Notes: a model not told the origin generated them from the sequence alone. DNA of 32,599 nt from an uncultured bacterium (GCA_934621605.1 CAKTUZ010000030.1:1-32599), one strand, 5' to 3'. Positions 21,108-30,427 are shown, numbered from the stretch's first letter. Program-made: numbers and translations.

Positions 21108-24029
21108 ATGAGCTTTTATAAACAAAATGCACAGGAAAATGAAATAAGACTTATTAATGCTCAGAGCGGTAAAACTTTAGAGTTTAATCAAGTTTTGGAG
21201 GTTATAACCGGATATGCCCATTGGGGGCCTGCAATCGAGATAATAAAGGCGTTACATCCATTGGCTGATTTGGAAGATGTCCATACACGGCAATTGGAAA
21301 TTGAAGAAGCTATGCGCCTAAATGTCGACAAGGGCTACAATCTTTATACTGATAATTTAGGGGATGTTCAGTCGGCTATAAAAGCTTCTCAACGCCATAA
21401 ATCTCTGCAACCTTCAGAATTGTTGGGCATTTTGCGTTTAGCTCAGCTCTCGCGTCAAGTGGGTGCTTTTTTGCGTTCCCATTGTAAAGATTATCCGCTT
21501 TTAAGCGATAAAGCTCTACGGTTAGGTCAGTTTCGCGATATCGAAAAACAAGTGGCTCGAGCTATTACTCCGGACGGTGAATTATCCCCCAACGCTACGC
21601 CAAATTTGGCTCGTATACGTCAGGAATTAGCTGCTGCCCGAACCAGTGTAGAAGAACGTTTGCATGATTTTTTGCGCAATTCTGAGTATGTGCGTATGAT
21701 TCAAGATCCGGTTATTTCTACACGCTTTGGTCGTCAGGTTATTCCTATTAAAGCCGAATATCGCGGCCATTTCCCTGGCCTTATTATTGATCAGTCAGCT
21801 AGCGGTGCTACCCTTTTTATGGAGCCTTTGGCTGTTGTGGAATTGAGTAACCTCAGCCGTACCAAAGCTTTGGCTGAAACTGCCGAAATTGAGCGTATTT
21901 TGCAGAATCTAACCGAATTAGTGGGAGCCAATGGACGTGAGCTTTCCGACAGTTTAGAAGAACTAGCTTGGTTGGAAGCTTTGCAAGCGATCGCTAAATA
22001 TGCGGTTCATTCCGGTTCTTCTTTGCCTGACGTTAAAGATCAATCGCCTTTGTTGATTGCAGCAGCCCGCCATCCTTTGCTTATCGAACGTTTGGGGGAC
22101 AAAGTGGTGCCAATGACTTTTGATTTGGAAGATAATCGCACTTTAATTATTACTGGCCCTAACACCGGTGGCAAAACCGTAGCTTTAAAAACCATAGGCC
22201 TAATGGTAATGATGGCTGTTTCCGGTTTGCCCATTCCGGCCGATTCCTCAAGTTGTATTCCTTTCTTTGAGCAAGTTTGGGCAGATATTGGTGATGAGCA
22301 GAGCATTATGCAGAATCTGTCTACTTTTTCTGCGCATATTAATCAGGTTTTGCGTATGATACCTCACGCTCAAGAGCGCACTTTGCTTTTACTTGACGAG
22401 TTGGGAGCAGGTACGGATCCGGCTGAGGGCGGCGCTCTGGCTGAAGCTGTTTTGGAATATTTCCATTCCAAAGGTGCTTTTACCGTAATTACTACTCATC
22501 TTTCTGAATTAAAGAATTTTGCCTCTCAGCACGAAGGCATGACAAATGCGGCTGTGGAGTTTGACAGTGATACTTTAGCGCCTACTTTTAGGGTGATTAT
22601 GGGAGTTCCTGGTCGTTCTAATGCTCTGAAAATTGCTAGTCGCTTAGGTTTACCTGCCGAAATCGAACGGCGAGCAGTTGAACTTTTAGGTGGAAATACT
22701 GCTCAAATCAACGGTCTGTTGGGCGAGTTAGACAAAGAACGTGAAGTTAATGAACGTTTGGCCAAGCGTCTGCGCGATCAGCTAGCTCAAGTTGGTCGTT
22801 TACGCTCAGCTTACGAACAAAAAGTTGAAAATGCTCAGCGAGAATGTTCGGAAATGGTTGCCAAGGCTACTTCCGAAACGGAAGAATTGGTTGAATCTTC
22901 GCGTCGCCATTTGCGTGGGCTTACCGGCAGTGTGCGTCGCAGTTTGGCTCAATTGGGCAGTGTTCGTCGCCAGTCCATAGTCGAATTGCGTCAAGCTGCT
23001 GCCGAGCTCAGTCGGGCTTTGGTAGAATTTGAAGCTTTAGAAGAACTGATAGAATTAAATCCTGTAGCTTCTAAAGCTTTAGCTCAAGCATTGCATGAAG
23101 CGGTCGATTATCGCAAAGAGCGCGAAGGGCTTATACCTAAAGTTGGCATTACTGTTCCGTTGGCAGGGCAGAGTAGCGACGGTATAGATGATAATAATTT
23201 GCAATTGAGTGTAGCTCAGGAAGATATTGGCGACTATTCCGTTTCGGAAACACCCGACAAGCCGGAGAATGGTTCTTCGCGTTTGGATAAGCTCGATCAA
23301 TACGTCAGGGAGCAGGCCCAGAATGTTGAGAATAATTTAGATAGTATCAGCACTGAAGTTAGTAGCTTAAGGGATAGAGCTCCTAAGATTCCCGGACATA
23401 GCAAATTAAAAGAGCGACTTAAAAACACGGCTGCTCAAGCTTTGGAAGTAAGTCTTTCGGCTGATCCCAATTCGGCCGTAAGCGAAAGCCGAGCTATAGG
23501 AGCTAAGTTGGCTGATGAACTTGGTCTGGATGGTTTTAAAACTGAAGAAGAGGAGCAGCACCGGGAAGAAGAAGTTCAAGCTGTTAATTTGCCGTTAGAG
23601 GTAGGGGCTCACGTGTTTGTGCCTCGTTACGGTCAGGACGGTACCGTGCTTTCTCTTTCTGATAAAAAGGCAGAAGTTCAGATTGGCGTCATTCGTATAA
23701 AAGTTAAAAAGGAAGATCTTCAAGTTTTAGCTCCGGAAAAGAGTGAAGTAGGCTCTATTCCCAGAGGTGGTAGCATGACCATGCTTTCCAGTCGTATCGA
23801 TTTACATGGCAAAAATGTTGATGAGGCTCTTTGGGAGTTGGGCGCTAAAATTGATGATGCATTTATGAGTGGAGTGCATCAATTGGAGATTATTCACGGT
23901 AAAGGTACAGGTACTTTGCGTAAAGCCGTAATTGATTACATAAAAGATCACCCTTCTATTGCTTCATATCGTATGGGTAAAGCTACTGAGGGCGGTATCG
24001 GTGCTACCATAGCCACTTTAAATAATTGA
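21108..24029 (+). CDS. mutS2: MutS2 family ATPase/endonuclease with Smr domain
   Basis: MutS2 clears collided ribosomes and suppresses recombination in different bacteria. The start is ATG 21108, with GAGGA 8 bases upstream; a TTG 13 codons earlier has no such support. The order is: core/lever domains (1-330), ATPase domain with Walker A GPNTGGKT (350-357), STFSAHI (405-411) and Walker B LLLLDELGAGTDP (426-438). A coiled-coil clamp follows (about 535-645), then a long acidic/Ser-rich insert (about 675-830), a KOW-like beta segment (about 830-875) and an Smr nuclease domain (about 893-973) with DLHG (898-901) and HGKGTG (930-935). At 973 residues it is nearly 200 longer than B. subtilis MutS2 (785), mostly through the insert. 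It is monocistronic, with a strong terminator. Confidence 0.95.
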   Translation: MSFYKQNAQENEIRLINAQSGKTLEFNQVLEVITGYAHWGPAIEIIKALHPLADLEDVHTRQLEIEEAMRLNVDKGYNLYTDNLGDVQSAIKASQRHKSLQPSELLGILRLAQLSRQVGAFLRSHCKDYPLLSDKALRLGQFRDIEKQVARAITPDGELSPNATPNLARIRQELAAARTSVEERLHDFLRNSEYVRMIQDPVISTRFGRQVIPIKAEYRGHFPGLIIDQSASGATLFMEPLAVVELSNLSRTKALAETAEIERILQNLTELVGANGRELSDSLEELAWLEALQAIAKYAVHSGSSLPDVKDQSPLLIAAARHPLLIERLGDKVVPMTFDLEDNRTLIITGPNTGGKTVALKTIGLMVMMAVSGLPIPADSSSCIPFFEQVWADIGDEQSIMQNLSTFSAHINQVLRMIPHAQERTLLLLDELGAGTDPAEGGALAEAVLEYFHSKGAFTVITTHLSELKNFASQHEGMTNAAVEFDSDTLAPTFRVIMGVPGRSNALKIASRLGLPAEIERRAVELLGGNTAQINGLLGELDKEREVNERLAKRLRDQLAQVGRLRSAYEQKVENAQRECSEMVAKATSETEELVESSRRHLRGLTGSVRRSLAQLGSVRRQSIVELRQAAAELSRALVEFEALEELIELNPVASKALAQALHEAVDYRKEREGLIPKVGITVPLAGQSSDGIDDNNLQLSVAQEDIGDYSVSETPDKPENGSSRLDKLDQYVREQAQNVENNLDSISTEVSSLRDRAPKIPGHSKLKERLKNTAAQALEVSLSADPNSAVSESRAIGAKLADELGLDGFKTEEEEQHREEEVQAVNLPLEVGAHVFVPRYGQDGTVLSLSDKKAEVQIGVIRIKVKKEDLQVLAPEKSEVGSIPRGGSMTMLSSRIDLHGKNVDEALWELGAKIDDAFMSGVHQLEIIHGKGTGTLRKAVIDYIKDHPSIASYRMGKATEGGIGATIATLNN

Positions 24030-24093
24030 TTTGCTTAATCTTGTTCCTCGATAGGTTATAGAATAAAAAGTTTGCGTTCGGTGTGAATTTATC

Positions 24094-24130
24094 AAGTCGT
24101 CTGCTTGTTATAAAGCAGGCGACTTTTTTT
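24094..24130 (+). terminator. Intrinsic terminator after mutS2
   Basis: An 11-13 bp stem with one G-U pair (24094-24106 with 24113-24125), followed by a run of seven T ending at 24130. Confidence 0.88.
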
Positions 24131-24345
24131 GCTGGATGTTTTGGGAGTAAAACCAAATTAAATTTTTTATTTTTTGTCCTTATCTAATAGTAAACATTGT
24201 GTATAAAGGCCGAAAATGGCTGAAAATATAATTGCATTATTAATATTTTAGGTCGTATAAGCAAGGTACAAGCAAAAGTTAATTAGAAGCTGTCCCCAAT
24301 TGTATTTTTTGTTTATTTCTAGTTAGAGAGGGCCGTTTTTCGATA
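24131..24345 (+). other. Upstream region of the amino acid transporter
   Basis: An A/T-rich stretch with no gene. A possible promoter is TTGCAT with TATAAG 18 bases later (about 24232-24261), which leaves a leader of about 80 bases. This assignment is weak because several A/T-rich hexamers compete. Confidence 0.35.
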
Positions 24346-25884
24346 ATGTTAGAACGTCTAATGACGCTTTTGAAGCGGATCTTTCAAGCTAAGAGTGTTG
24401 AACAGCTTAGATTAGAGGCTGGTTCAGAGCAAAGTGAAGCTTTAAAACGTGCTCTTAAGCTTAAAGATTTGGTCGCTTTTGGAGTAGGAGCCGTTATAGG
24501 TTCCGGTATTTTTGTAACTACAGGTTTAGCCGCTGCCGGAAGCAGAGATTATGTCGCTGCAGGCCCCGCAGTGATGATTTCTTTTTTAATTGTTTCTGTC
24601 GCTTGCTTGTTATGTGTACTTTGTTATGCCGAATTCGCTTCGGTTATTCCTACTGCTGGTAGTGCTTATACATACGCTTACGCCAGTTTAGGTGAATATG
24701 TAGCTTGGATTTTGGGATGGAACCTAATTCTAGAATATGCCGTTGGTAATATTGCAGTAGCAATTTCTTGGTCTGGTTATTTTTTGTCCATTTTAAGAGG
24801 ATTTGGTATCAACTATCCGGCTTGGTTGGCGGATAGCTATTTTACCGCTTCTACTGAGGCAATCGCTAGCGCTCCCCATATCTTTGGTATTCCTGTTATG
24901 TGTAATTTGCCGGCCATTGCCATTGTTGTTTTGCTTACTTGTATTATTGTGCGTGGCATCAAGTGCTCGGCCAGTTTCAATGATTTCTTGGTAGCTTTTA
25001 AAATTCTAATCATTTTAGGGGTTATTGCTGTGGGTGCTGTCTATATACATCCCGGAAATTGGACTCCTTTTGCTCCCAATGGTTGGGCCGGTATTCAAGC
25101 CGGTGCTGCTCTGGTGTTTTTCGCTTATATAGGTTTCGACGCCATTACCACTTTGGCAGAAGAGACCCAAAACCCTGGGCGTGATTTGCCTTTAGGTATG
25201 GTTGTTACTTTAGCTATTAGCACTTTTTTATATATTGCCGTAGCTGCTGTTTTAACTGGTATGATTTCTTATACTCAATTAGGTACGGCCGAACCTATGG
25301 CTACAGCTTTTGAGGCTATCAATATGCCTAAAGTTTCGGCTATTATCGCTATTGGGGCCGTTATTGCCATGACCGCTGTACTGTTGGTTTTCCAAGTCGC
25401 TCAGCCGCGTATCTTTTTCGCTATGGCTCGCGACGGTTTGATTCCTAAGTTTTTTGCTAGAGTTCATAAAAAATTCCGTACGCCGCACATTACTACTTGG
25501 GGAACCACCATTATAGTGGCTTTGTCTGCTGGTTTTATGGATTTAAGTGTTGTTATCGAACTGTGCAATATCGGTACTTTATTTGCTTTTATTTTAGTTT
25601 GTTTGGGAGTAATTATTATGCGCCGTCAGCGTCCTGACCTTGAGCGTCCTTTCCGTACTCCTTTGGTTCCTTGGATACCGATAGGTGGTATTATTTGTTG
25701 CCTTTATTTAGTAGCTGGTATGCCCCCTATAACTTGGGTTCGTTTCTTTGTATGGATGATCGTAGGTACTTTTGTTTATATGGGATATGGTTATAAACAT
25801 AGCGTTATGCTCCATCCGACTAAATCTGCTGAAGGGGTAGCGGTTGCAGCCAAGGATGGTGATGCTCCTCAGGTTGCCTGCTAG
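24346..25884 (+). CDS. APC-family amino acid permease (cationic amino acid transporter type)
   Basis: 512 residues with about 12 membrane helices. The first helix carries the unwound GVGAVIGSGIF motif (about 47-57) that binds the amino group of the substrate in APC transporters. The sixth helix carries FFAYIGFDAITTLAEE (about 261-276), characteristic of the CAT/YfnA-like subgroup, followed by the ETQNPGRDLP loop. Both are strong family markers. The substrate cannot be read from sequence. The cytoplasmic N-terminus (about 1-38) is amphipathic and charged. GAGAGGG lies about 14 bases before the ATG, a loose spacing. It is monocistronic. Confidence 0.92.
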   Translation: MLERLMTLLKRIFQAKSVEQLRLEAGSEQSEALKRALKLKDLVAFGVGAVIGSGIFVTTGLAAAGSRDYVAAGPAVMISFLIVSVACLLCVLCYAEFASVIPTAGSAYTYAYASLGEYVAWILGWNLILEYAVGNIAVAISWSGYFLSILRGFGINYPAWLADSYFTASTEAIASAPHIFGIPVMCNLPAIAIVVLLTCIIVRGIKCSASFNDFLVAFKILIILGVIAVGAVYIHPGNWTPFAPNGWAGIQAGAALVFFAYIGFDAITTLAEETQNPGRDLPLGMVVTLAISTFLYIAVAAVLTGMISYTQLGTAEPMATAFEAINMPKVSAIIAIGAVIAMTAVLLVFQVAQPRIFFAMARDGLIPKFFARVHKKFRTPHITTWGTTIIVALSAGFMDLSVVIELCNIGTLFAFILVCLGVIIMRRQRPDLERPFRTPLVPWIPIGGIICCLYLVAGMPPITWVRFFVWMIVGTFVYMGYGYKHSVMLHPTKSAEGVAVAAKDGDAPQVAC

Positions 25885-25899
25885 TCGAATTGCTTGTGT

Positions 25900-25923
25900 A
25901 TTTGCTTTTTGTTATAAGCAAAT
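25900..25923. other. Hairpin downstream of the APC permease
   Basis: A perfect 8-bp stem ATTTGCTT/AAGCAAAT with an 8-base loop, 16 bases after the stop. It has no T-run of its own and precedes the stronger terminator at 25949. Confidence 0.4.
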
Positions 25924-25948
25924 GCTATAGTGTGGCGCTATAAAGTAC

Positions 25949-25998
25949 AAAAAAAATGTAGCTTGTCAAATCTTACTTTGGCAGGCTACATTTTTTTA
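25949..25998. terminator. Bidirectional terminator between the permease and the PfkB kinase
   Basis: A 15-bp stem with two G-U pairs (25956-25970 with 25977-25991), flanked by a run of A on the left and a run of T on the right. It acts for both converging genes. Confidence 0.88.
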
Positions 25999-26029
25999 CT
26001 ATTGACACATATTTTGTGAGCGGGTGAGT

Positions 26030-26962
26030 TTAGAGCTTTTCAATCTTGATTAGAGGTAGTAAAGCTTTTACTCTTTCTAGGGTAAAGACGGCGGGAAGCT
26101 CGGTTTCAGCATTAGCAGCTCCGCAAGCGCTTGCCCAACGCAGCGCTTCGGGTAAAGACAGATGTCTACTGCAGTGGAGGCCCAATCCTGCGCTAAAAGA
26201 GTCACCGCTGCCTACAGAACTGACAAGGTTGTCTACTGCATAGGAACAGCGCCAAACACCGTTTGTATTGAGGGCTACTGCACCGCTTTCGCCCATAGTT
26301 ACACAAACTAAAGCGGCTCCGCGCTCAAAAACACAACGAGCCGCATCGACGACTTCTTCCAGGTTGGAAACCGGCATATCAAGGGCTTCGCTGAGTTCGT
26401 CACAATTGACTTTAATTGCCAGACCTTGAGGATCGGTTATAATCGCCTTCAAAGTATCTCCGGGAGTATCTACCAGAGTTGGGCCGACTCGCTGGGCTAA
26501 GCTTACGCAAAGCTGTTTGTAATCTTGAGCACTGACGCCAGGAGGGACGCTGCCGGCAAAAATAGCTGCCTGGCTGCGATCACCTTGCTCAATGATAAAG
26601 GTGACTAAATCTTGCCAATGGCGTTTACTCAGCGTCGGTCCCGGTTCGTTTATGACGGTAGAGTCACCCTGACTATGGTGCAGCAGATGACTCATCTTAG
26701 TTTCTACGTCATCGAACTTGAGCCAAGAAGAAGCGATATTTTCTTGAGCGGTCAAACGTTGCAAAAGCTGACCAGATGAGCCGCCCAAGAAACCTGATAC
26801 TAGGTAAGACTCTCCTAGAGTCTTACTGGCTCTTCCTACGTTGATTCCCTTGCCACCCGCGCTGATACGCAAACTGATAGCGCGGTGGACTTGGTGGGGA
26901 ACTAATAAGGGAACTTCTATTGTTCTATCAACCGTAGGATTTGTAGATACGATCAGAATCAC
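26030..26962 (-). CDS. PfkB-family sugar-phosphate kinase (1-phosphofructokinase/tagatose-6-phosphate kinase type)
   Basis: 310 residues. The N-terminus has the sequence pattern of 1-phosphofructokinases (ILIVSTNPTVDRTIEV), with AGGKGINV at 35-42. K184-x-N186-xx-E189 and the anion-hole/catalytic motif GSGDSFSAG (251-259, D254) complete the set. It should phosphorylate fructose 1-phosphate or a related sugar phosphate with ATP; substrate choice is inference because no fructose PTS gene is near. The start is GTG, 6 bases after the stop of the large kinase-like gene, with only a weak ribosome-binding site, so translational coupling is likely. Confidence 0.88.
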   Translation of the reverse strand: MILIVSTNPTVDRTIEVPLLVPHQVHRAISLRISAGGKGINVGRASKTLGESYLVSGFLGGSSGQLLQRLTAQENIASSWLKFDDVETKMSHLLHHSQGDSTVINEPGPTLSKRHWQDLVTFIIEQGDRSQAAIFAGSVPPGVSAQDYKQLCVSLAQRVGPTLVDTPGDTLKAIITDPQGLAIKVNCDELSEALDMPVSNLEEVVDAARCVFERGAALVCVTMGESGAVALNTNGVWRCSYAVDNLVSSVGSGDSFSAGLGLHCSRHLSLPEALRWASACGAANAETELPAVFTLERVKALLPLIKIEKL

Positions 26963-26968
26963 TGCTGT

Positions 26969-29900
26969 TTACCAGCCGCCTTCTGCGCCGCCCCAAGAGC
27001 CGCCGCCACCGGAGCTACTGGAAGAACTACTGGAAGAACTACTGGAAGAACTGCTAGAAGAGGTAGAACTTCCTCCGGAGTAACTACCTGATGAACCACC
27101 GCTATAATAGGCATCCCCGCTGCCGTAGCTGCTACCGCCGTAACCTCCGGGATTGTAGTTGCTAGAAGAAGAACTAGACGGAGCTTCTTCATAAACATAA
27201 GTAGGTTGTCTCTTAGGTTCGGGAGCTTTTTCTAACTGGAGATCGACTCGATTATTGTCACCGGGTTTCATGGTTAACTTGGAAGAGCCGTCTTTGTAAC
27301 CGCTTCGCTTACAAGTAACTTTATACTGTTGACCGGTTATTAAACCGTTACTTAAAGTCAGGCCTCCATTGGCATCAGCTTTGCCTACGGACTTACCATT
27401 GAGATAAACGACAGCGTTGGCAGTGGTGAAAATTCTCAAAGTGGGAATTAATTTCATATTGAGGACAACTTCCGCATCCGGTTTATTGGCGTTGACTTTT
27501 ACATCTTTTTTGGCCGGACTGTGCAAATTGGAATTGACCTTTACGGTATAGGTTTTTCCTAAGTCGATTTCAAATTCGGCAGACTGACCGCCTGAAATTT
27601 GTTTTGCAGTGAGTTTTTTGCCATTTTGCATAAGGACTACAGTCAAAGAACTCTGAGAGAAACGTTCACCTTTGGGAGTGACTCTTACTGTGCCTTTATT
27701 GCGACTTAAGGTAACTTGTAAATCTTTATCTCCCTCTTTGGGATCAACGGTAATCTTTTCTTGATGTTTCAAGAAACCGGGAGCGGTAACGGTTACTTCC
27801 AAAGGCTTTTCGGTAGGCACTTCAAATCTGGCCAAACCTCCGGCTGCAGTCATTTCGCCGTCTTTTATAAGTTGACCGTTGCAAGTTACCTTTACTTTAG
27901 GTTGAGAGGGAAGTTTGTCATTGGTAATATGCACGGTTAAACCGGTAGGAGCTCCCATCATATCTATTTGTAGATCCTTAACAGGTGCTTCGGAACTGAG
28001 ATTAACTTTGGTGTCATGATTTTTGAATCCGTCAGCGGACACTCTCACTACTAGTTCTTTATTTAAGGGTATGCGTAAAGTTAATTTACCGTCGACAATA
28101 TCCTCGGTCTTAATGACATTATCTTGCATAATTAGAGACACTTTGGCGTTGGAAACATTGTTGACCGCTATTTTTACTTGCCCTTTGGGGAAGAAGAAAT
28201 AGTAGTAGCCTCCGCCGCCAAGTAAGATAATGATTACTAGAGCAATAATGATGCCCATAAAATTGCTGCCGTTGCTCTGAGGTTGCAATTGCTTGGCAAT
28301 ACGTACTGTACCTGGGCCGTCTGTCAAAGAAGGACGCCTGGGAGTATTGCCAGGAGGGAAGCTGGGAGGGGCGTTGGGATTGATAACTGCGTCACCCATA
28401 GCTCCGCCGCTGCGCAAACTAGCAATGTCGTTGCCTTCTTCTGGTTGAGCAGATACAAAAGGCCCGGTTTGCATAGGCTCACCCAAACCGGCTTGTTCGC
28501 GATTTTCCACAAAAAGCTGCTGTGAACCGACGCCGCTGTGTCTGGCTTTTTGGCTTTGACTGCGACTTTCTGGGAAGCCCATGGAGCGGATATCGTCTGG
28601 TAACGGCTCTTCATTTAAATCTTGCGAACTAGCATCAAAGCGACTACCGCTTAAGGGAACAGGTACCGGTTGAGGATCGTTAGGATCAAATCCCATGCTT
28701 GTATTGCTTAAGCCGCTGCCAAAATCTCCAGAACTGCGCCCAAAATCGCTAGCTGCAGACGTGGGAGGAGCTGCTTGTTCTGGATAAATACCGGATTGCG
28801 AAGGATAATTGCCTTGCTGATAGTTACCTTGATCGGGATAATTTCCCTGTTGAGGAGGGTAATTATCCTGAGGATAACTACCTTGTTGAGGAGGATAGTT
28901 ATCTTGCTGGGAAGGGTAATTTCCTTGAGGATAGTTGTTCTGTTGAGGAGGATAATTATCCTGAGGGTAACTGCCCTGTTCAGGATAATTGCCTTGTTGA
29001 GGAGGATAATTATCCTGAGCATAATCGCCCTGTTCGGGATAATTACTTTGTTGAGGAGGATAATTATCCTGAGGATAACCACCCTGCTGAGGAGGATAAC
29101 TATCTTGTTGAGGGGGGTATTGACTGTCGTTATAAGGCGACTGAGGCTGAGGCTGCGACTGAGGAACGATCTGACTGCGCCTGGATTGACGGGCTCCTAC
29201 CGAAGTAGGACGTGAAGGTCTGGCTGGAGGAGTTGAAGGAACTGGTTGAGATGCAGTGGGGGCAGCCGCCTCTAAAGCTTCTTCGCTGGCAGGAACACTG
29301 CTGGAGGGATATGCAGAAGAGCGAGAAAGACTACTTGGACGCGGATCGCGCGAAACTCCTTGTTCATTGTCGCGTGGATTAAATTCCAAGTTTAGTAAGC
29401 GTTTTTCAGCGTCTTGAACTGATGCTTCCATATCAGAGGAAACATTTTGTTTGCGCATTAACATTCCTAAGGTTCCGCCAGCGGTTTTAGAGCGCAATAA
29501 GCGCATATCTCCGCCGGAAGAAGTTTGTGAGCCGGAGAAGCTGCTGCCGGGATCGCTGCGTCTCTCCTGCGATTGAAAGGGATTCTCGCCTAGAGGTGCC
29601 ATATCAGAAACTCCATTTTTGTCAGATTCAAGGCCTACTTCGATCTCTTCGATAAAATCTTCTATAGAGCAATCTCGTTCAACGGGATCGGAAAACATCA
29701 AGCGAGCTACCAAAGTTTCTAACCAAATTGGCGCTTTAGGCAAATGAGCCCGTAAGCGCGGCATTTGAGGTAAGGCTGTTCCCGGAGTGGAAACTAAACC
29801 TGGAGCCGGACGTTCGCCTGTCACCATATAATAGAGAGCTGCGCCCAAAGAGAAGAGATCTGATTGAGAGTCTGGAGCAGAGTTGGAAGAGAATTCAGGA

Positions 29901-30427
29901 GCAATAAAACCTAAGCGCTTAGGATCATTTTGAAGTTCACTATTGTGAGTAAACAGCGCTCTGGAAGTTCCGAAATCTGTGATAACTACTCTGCCTGTTT
30001 GTTTTTCGATAATTATGTTGCCGGGATGCAAACAACCGTGGAAAATGCCTTGCTTATGGGCAAAGCCTAACCCCCTAGCTGCTTCTTGCATAATTCGGCA
30101 GGCATGATCTATATCAAACTTTTTATAATGTTCAATTAGGGTCTGCAAAGCTACGCCGTCAATAAACTCGGCGGCGATAAAATGATAGCTTAAGTCTTCT
30201 CCTAAGTCGTATACCTTAGCTATATTGGCATGTTCGAGAGACGAAGAGACAACCACAGAGCGTTGCAAGTCGGTAATCAAGCCTTCGTCTGAACCGAGAG
30301 ACGCATTAAGAACTTTTAAAGCTACTCTTTTGTGCGTATTCTTATTGGTCGCTTGATAGACTGCGGCAGAAGGCCCTTTGCCTACCTCTTCAATTACCTC
30401 ATAGACGCCGATATTTGATGGAACCAC
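26969..30427 (-). CDS. PEGA-type transmembrane protein kinase homologue, probable pseudokinase
   Basis: 1152 residues, GTG start. Residues 1-265 are a bacterial Ser/Thr protein kinase fold: Gly loop VGKGPSAAVY (15-24), ATP Lys K38, DFG at 151-153 and APE at 176-178. The catalytic loop reads HGCLHPGN (130-137), so the catalytic-base Asp is Cys132. The Glu of helix C also appears missing (LQRSV at 54-58). Residues 426-552 are a Tyr/Pro/Gln/Asn repeat region. A membrane helix lies at about 721-741. An extracytoplasmic part (about 745-1075) has four beta-sandwich units, the last a clear PEGA domain (NAVVYLNGKSVGKA). A Ser/Gly-rich tail (about 1085-1152) includes a long Ser run. The upstream 221-bp gap has a TATAAA about 60 bases before the start with a weak -35. 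Predicted topology is kinase inside, PEGA units outside. Confidence 0.85.
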   Translation of the reverse strand: MVPSNIGVYEVIEEVGKGPSAAVYQATNKNTHKRVALKVLNASLGSDEGLITDLQRSVVVSSSLEHANIAKVYDLGEDLSYHFIAAEFIDGVALQTLIEHYKKFDIDHACRIMQEAARGLGFAHKQGIFHGCLHPGNIIIEKQTGRVVITDFGTSRALFTHNSELQNDPKRLGFIAPEFSSNSAPDSQSDLFSLGAALYYMVTGERPAPGLVSTPGTALPQMPRLRAHLPKAPIWLETLVARLMFSDPVERDCSIEDFIEEIEVGLESDKNGVSDMAPLGENPFQSQERRSDPGSSFSGSQTSSGGDMRLLRSKTAGGTLGMLMRKQNVSSDMEASVQDAEKRLLNLEFNPRDNEQGVSRDPRPSSLSRSSAYPSSSVPASEEALEAAAPTASQPVPSTPPARPSRPTSVGARQSRRSQIVPQSQPQPQSPYNDSQYPPQQDSYPPQQGGYPQDNYPPQQSNYPEQGDYAQDNYPPQQGNYPEQGSYPQDNYPPQQNNYPQGNYPSQQDNYPPQQGSYPQDNYPPQQGNYPDQGNYQQGNYPSQSGIYPEQAAPPTSAASDFGRSSGDFGSGLSNTSMGFDPNDPQPVPVPLSGSRFDASSQDLNEEPLPDDIRSMGFPESRSQSQKARHSGVGSQQLFVENREQAGLGEPMQTGPFVSAQPEEGNDIASLRSGGAMGDAVINPNAPPSFPPGNTPRRPSLTDGPGTVRIAKQLQPQSNGSNFMGIIIALVIIILLGGGGYYYFFFPKGQVKIAVNNVSNAKVSLIMQDNVIKTEDIVDGKLTLRIPLNKELVVRVSADGFKNHDTKVNLSSEAPVKDLQIDMMGAPTGLTVHITNDKLPSQPKVKVTCNGQLIKDGEMTAAGGLARFEVPTEKPLEVTVTAPGFLKHQEKITVDPKEGDKDLQVTLSRNKGTVRVTPKGERFSQSSLTVVLMQNGKKLTAKQISGGQSAEFEIDLGKTYTVKVNSNLHSPAKKDVKVNANKPDAEVVLNMKLIPTLRIFTTANAVVYLNGKSVGKADANGGLTLSNGLITGQQYKVTCKRSGYKDGSSKLTMKPGDNNRVDLQLEKAPEPKRQPTYVYEEAPSSSSSSNYNPGGYGGSSYGSGDAYYSGGSSGSYSGGSSTSSSSSSSSSSSSSSSSSGGGGSWGGAEGGW
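27013..27070. repeat. 12-bp repeat coding for a poly-Ser tract
   Basis: A 12-base unit (plus strand GAAGAACTACTG) repeats about four times near the 3' end of the PEGA kinase gene, giving an almost pure Ser run of about 18 residues before a Gly/Trp-rich end. Such runs change length by slippage. Confidence 0.8.
28782..29125. repeat. Tandem repeats coding for a Tyr-Pro-Gln-Gln-rich linker
   Basis: Degenerate units encoding variants of NYPEQG-x-Y-x-QDNYPPQQ (about 18 codons) fill this part of the PEGA kinase gene. DNA copies are close but not identical, so the array is older than a recent slippage event. The region is probably disordered and cytoplasmic, between kinase and membrane helix. Confidence 0.8.

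Noticed and set aside
26959..27198. A 79-codon frame overlapping the end of the PEGA kinase gene
   Set aside because: It is a shifted reading of the Ser/Gly codons; the long frame with PEGA domains explains the DNA.
28700..29100. Recurring palindrome AGGATAATTATCCT
   Set aside because: It is produced by the codons for Asp-Asn-Tyr-Pro in the repeat and is not an independent DNA signal.
28782..29125. CRISPR-like regular repeats
   Set aside because: The repeats lie in frame within a coding region, are degenerate and have no unique spacers; no cas genes are present.
28775..29215. A 146-codon + strand open frame rich in Ile, Leu and Arg
   Set aside because: It is the antisense shadow of the Tyr-Pro-Gln repeat region of the PEGA kinase gene; its composition follows from the repeated codons and it has no initiation signal.
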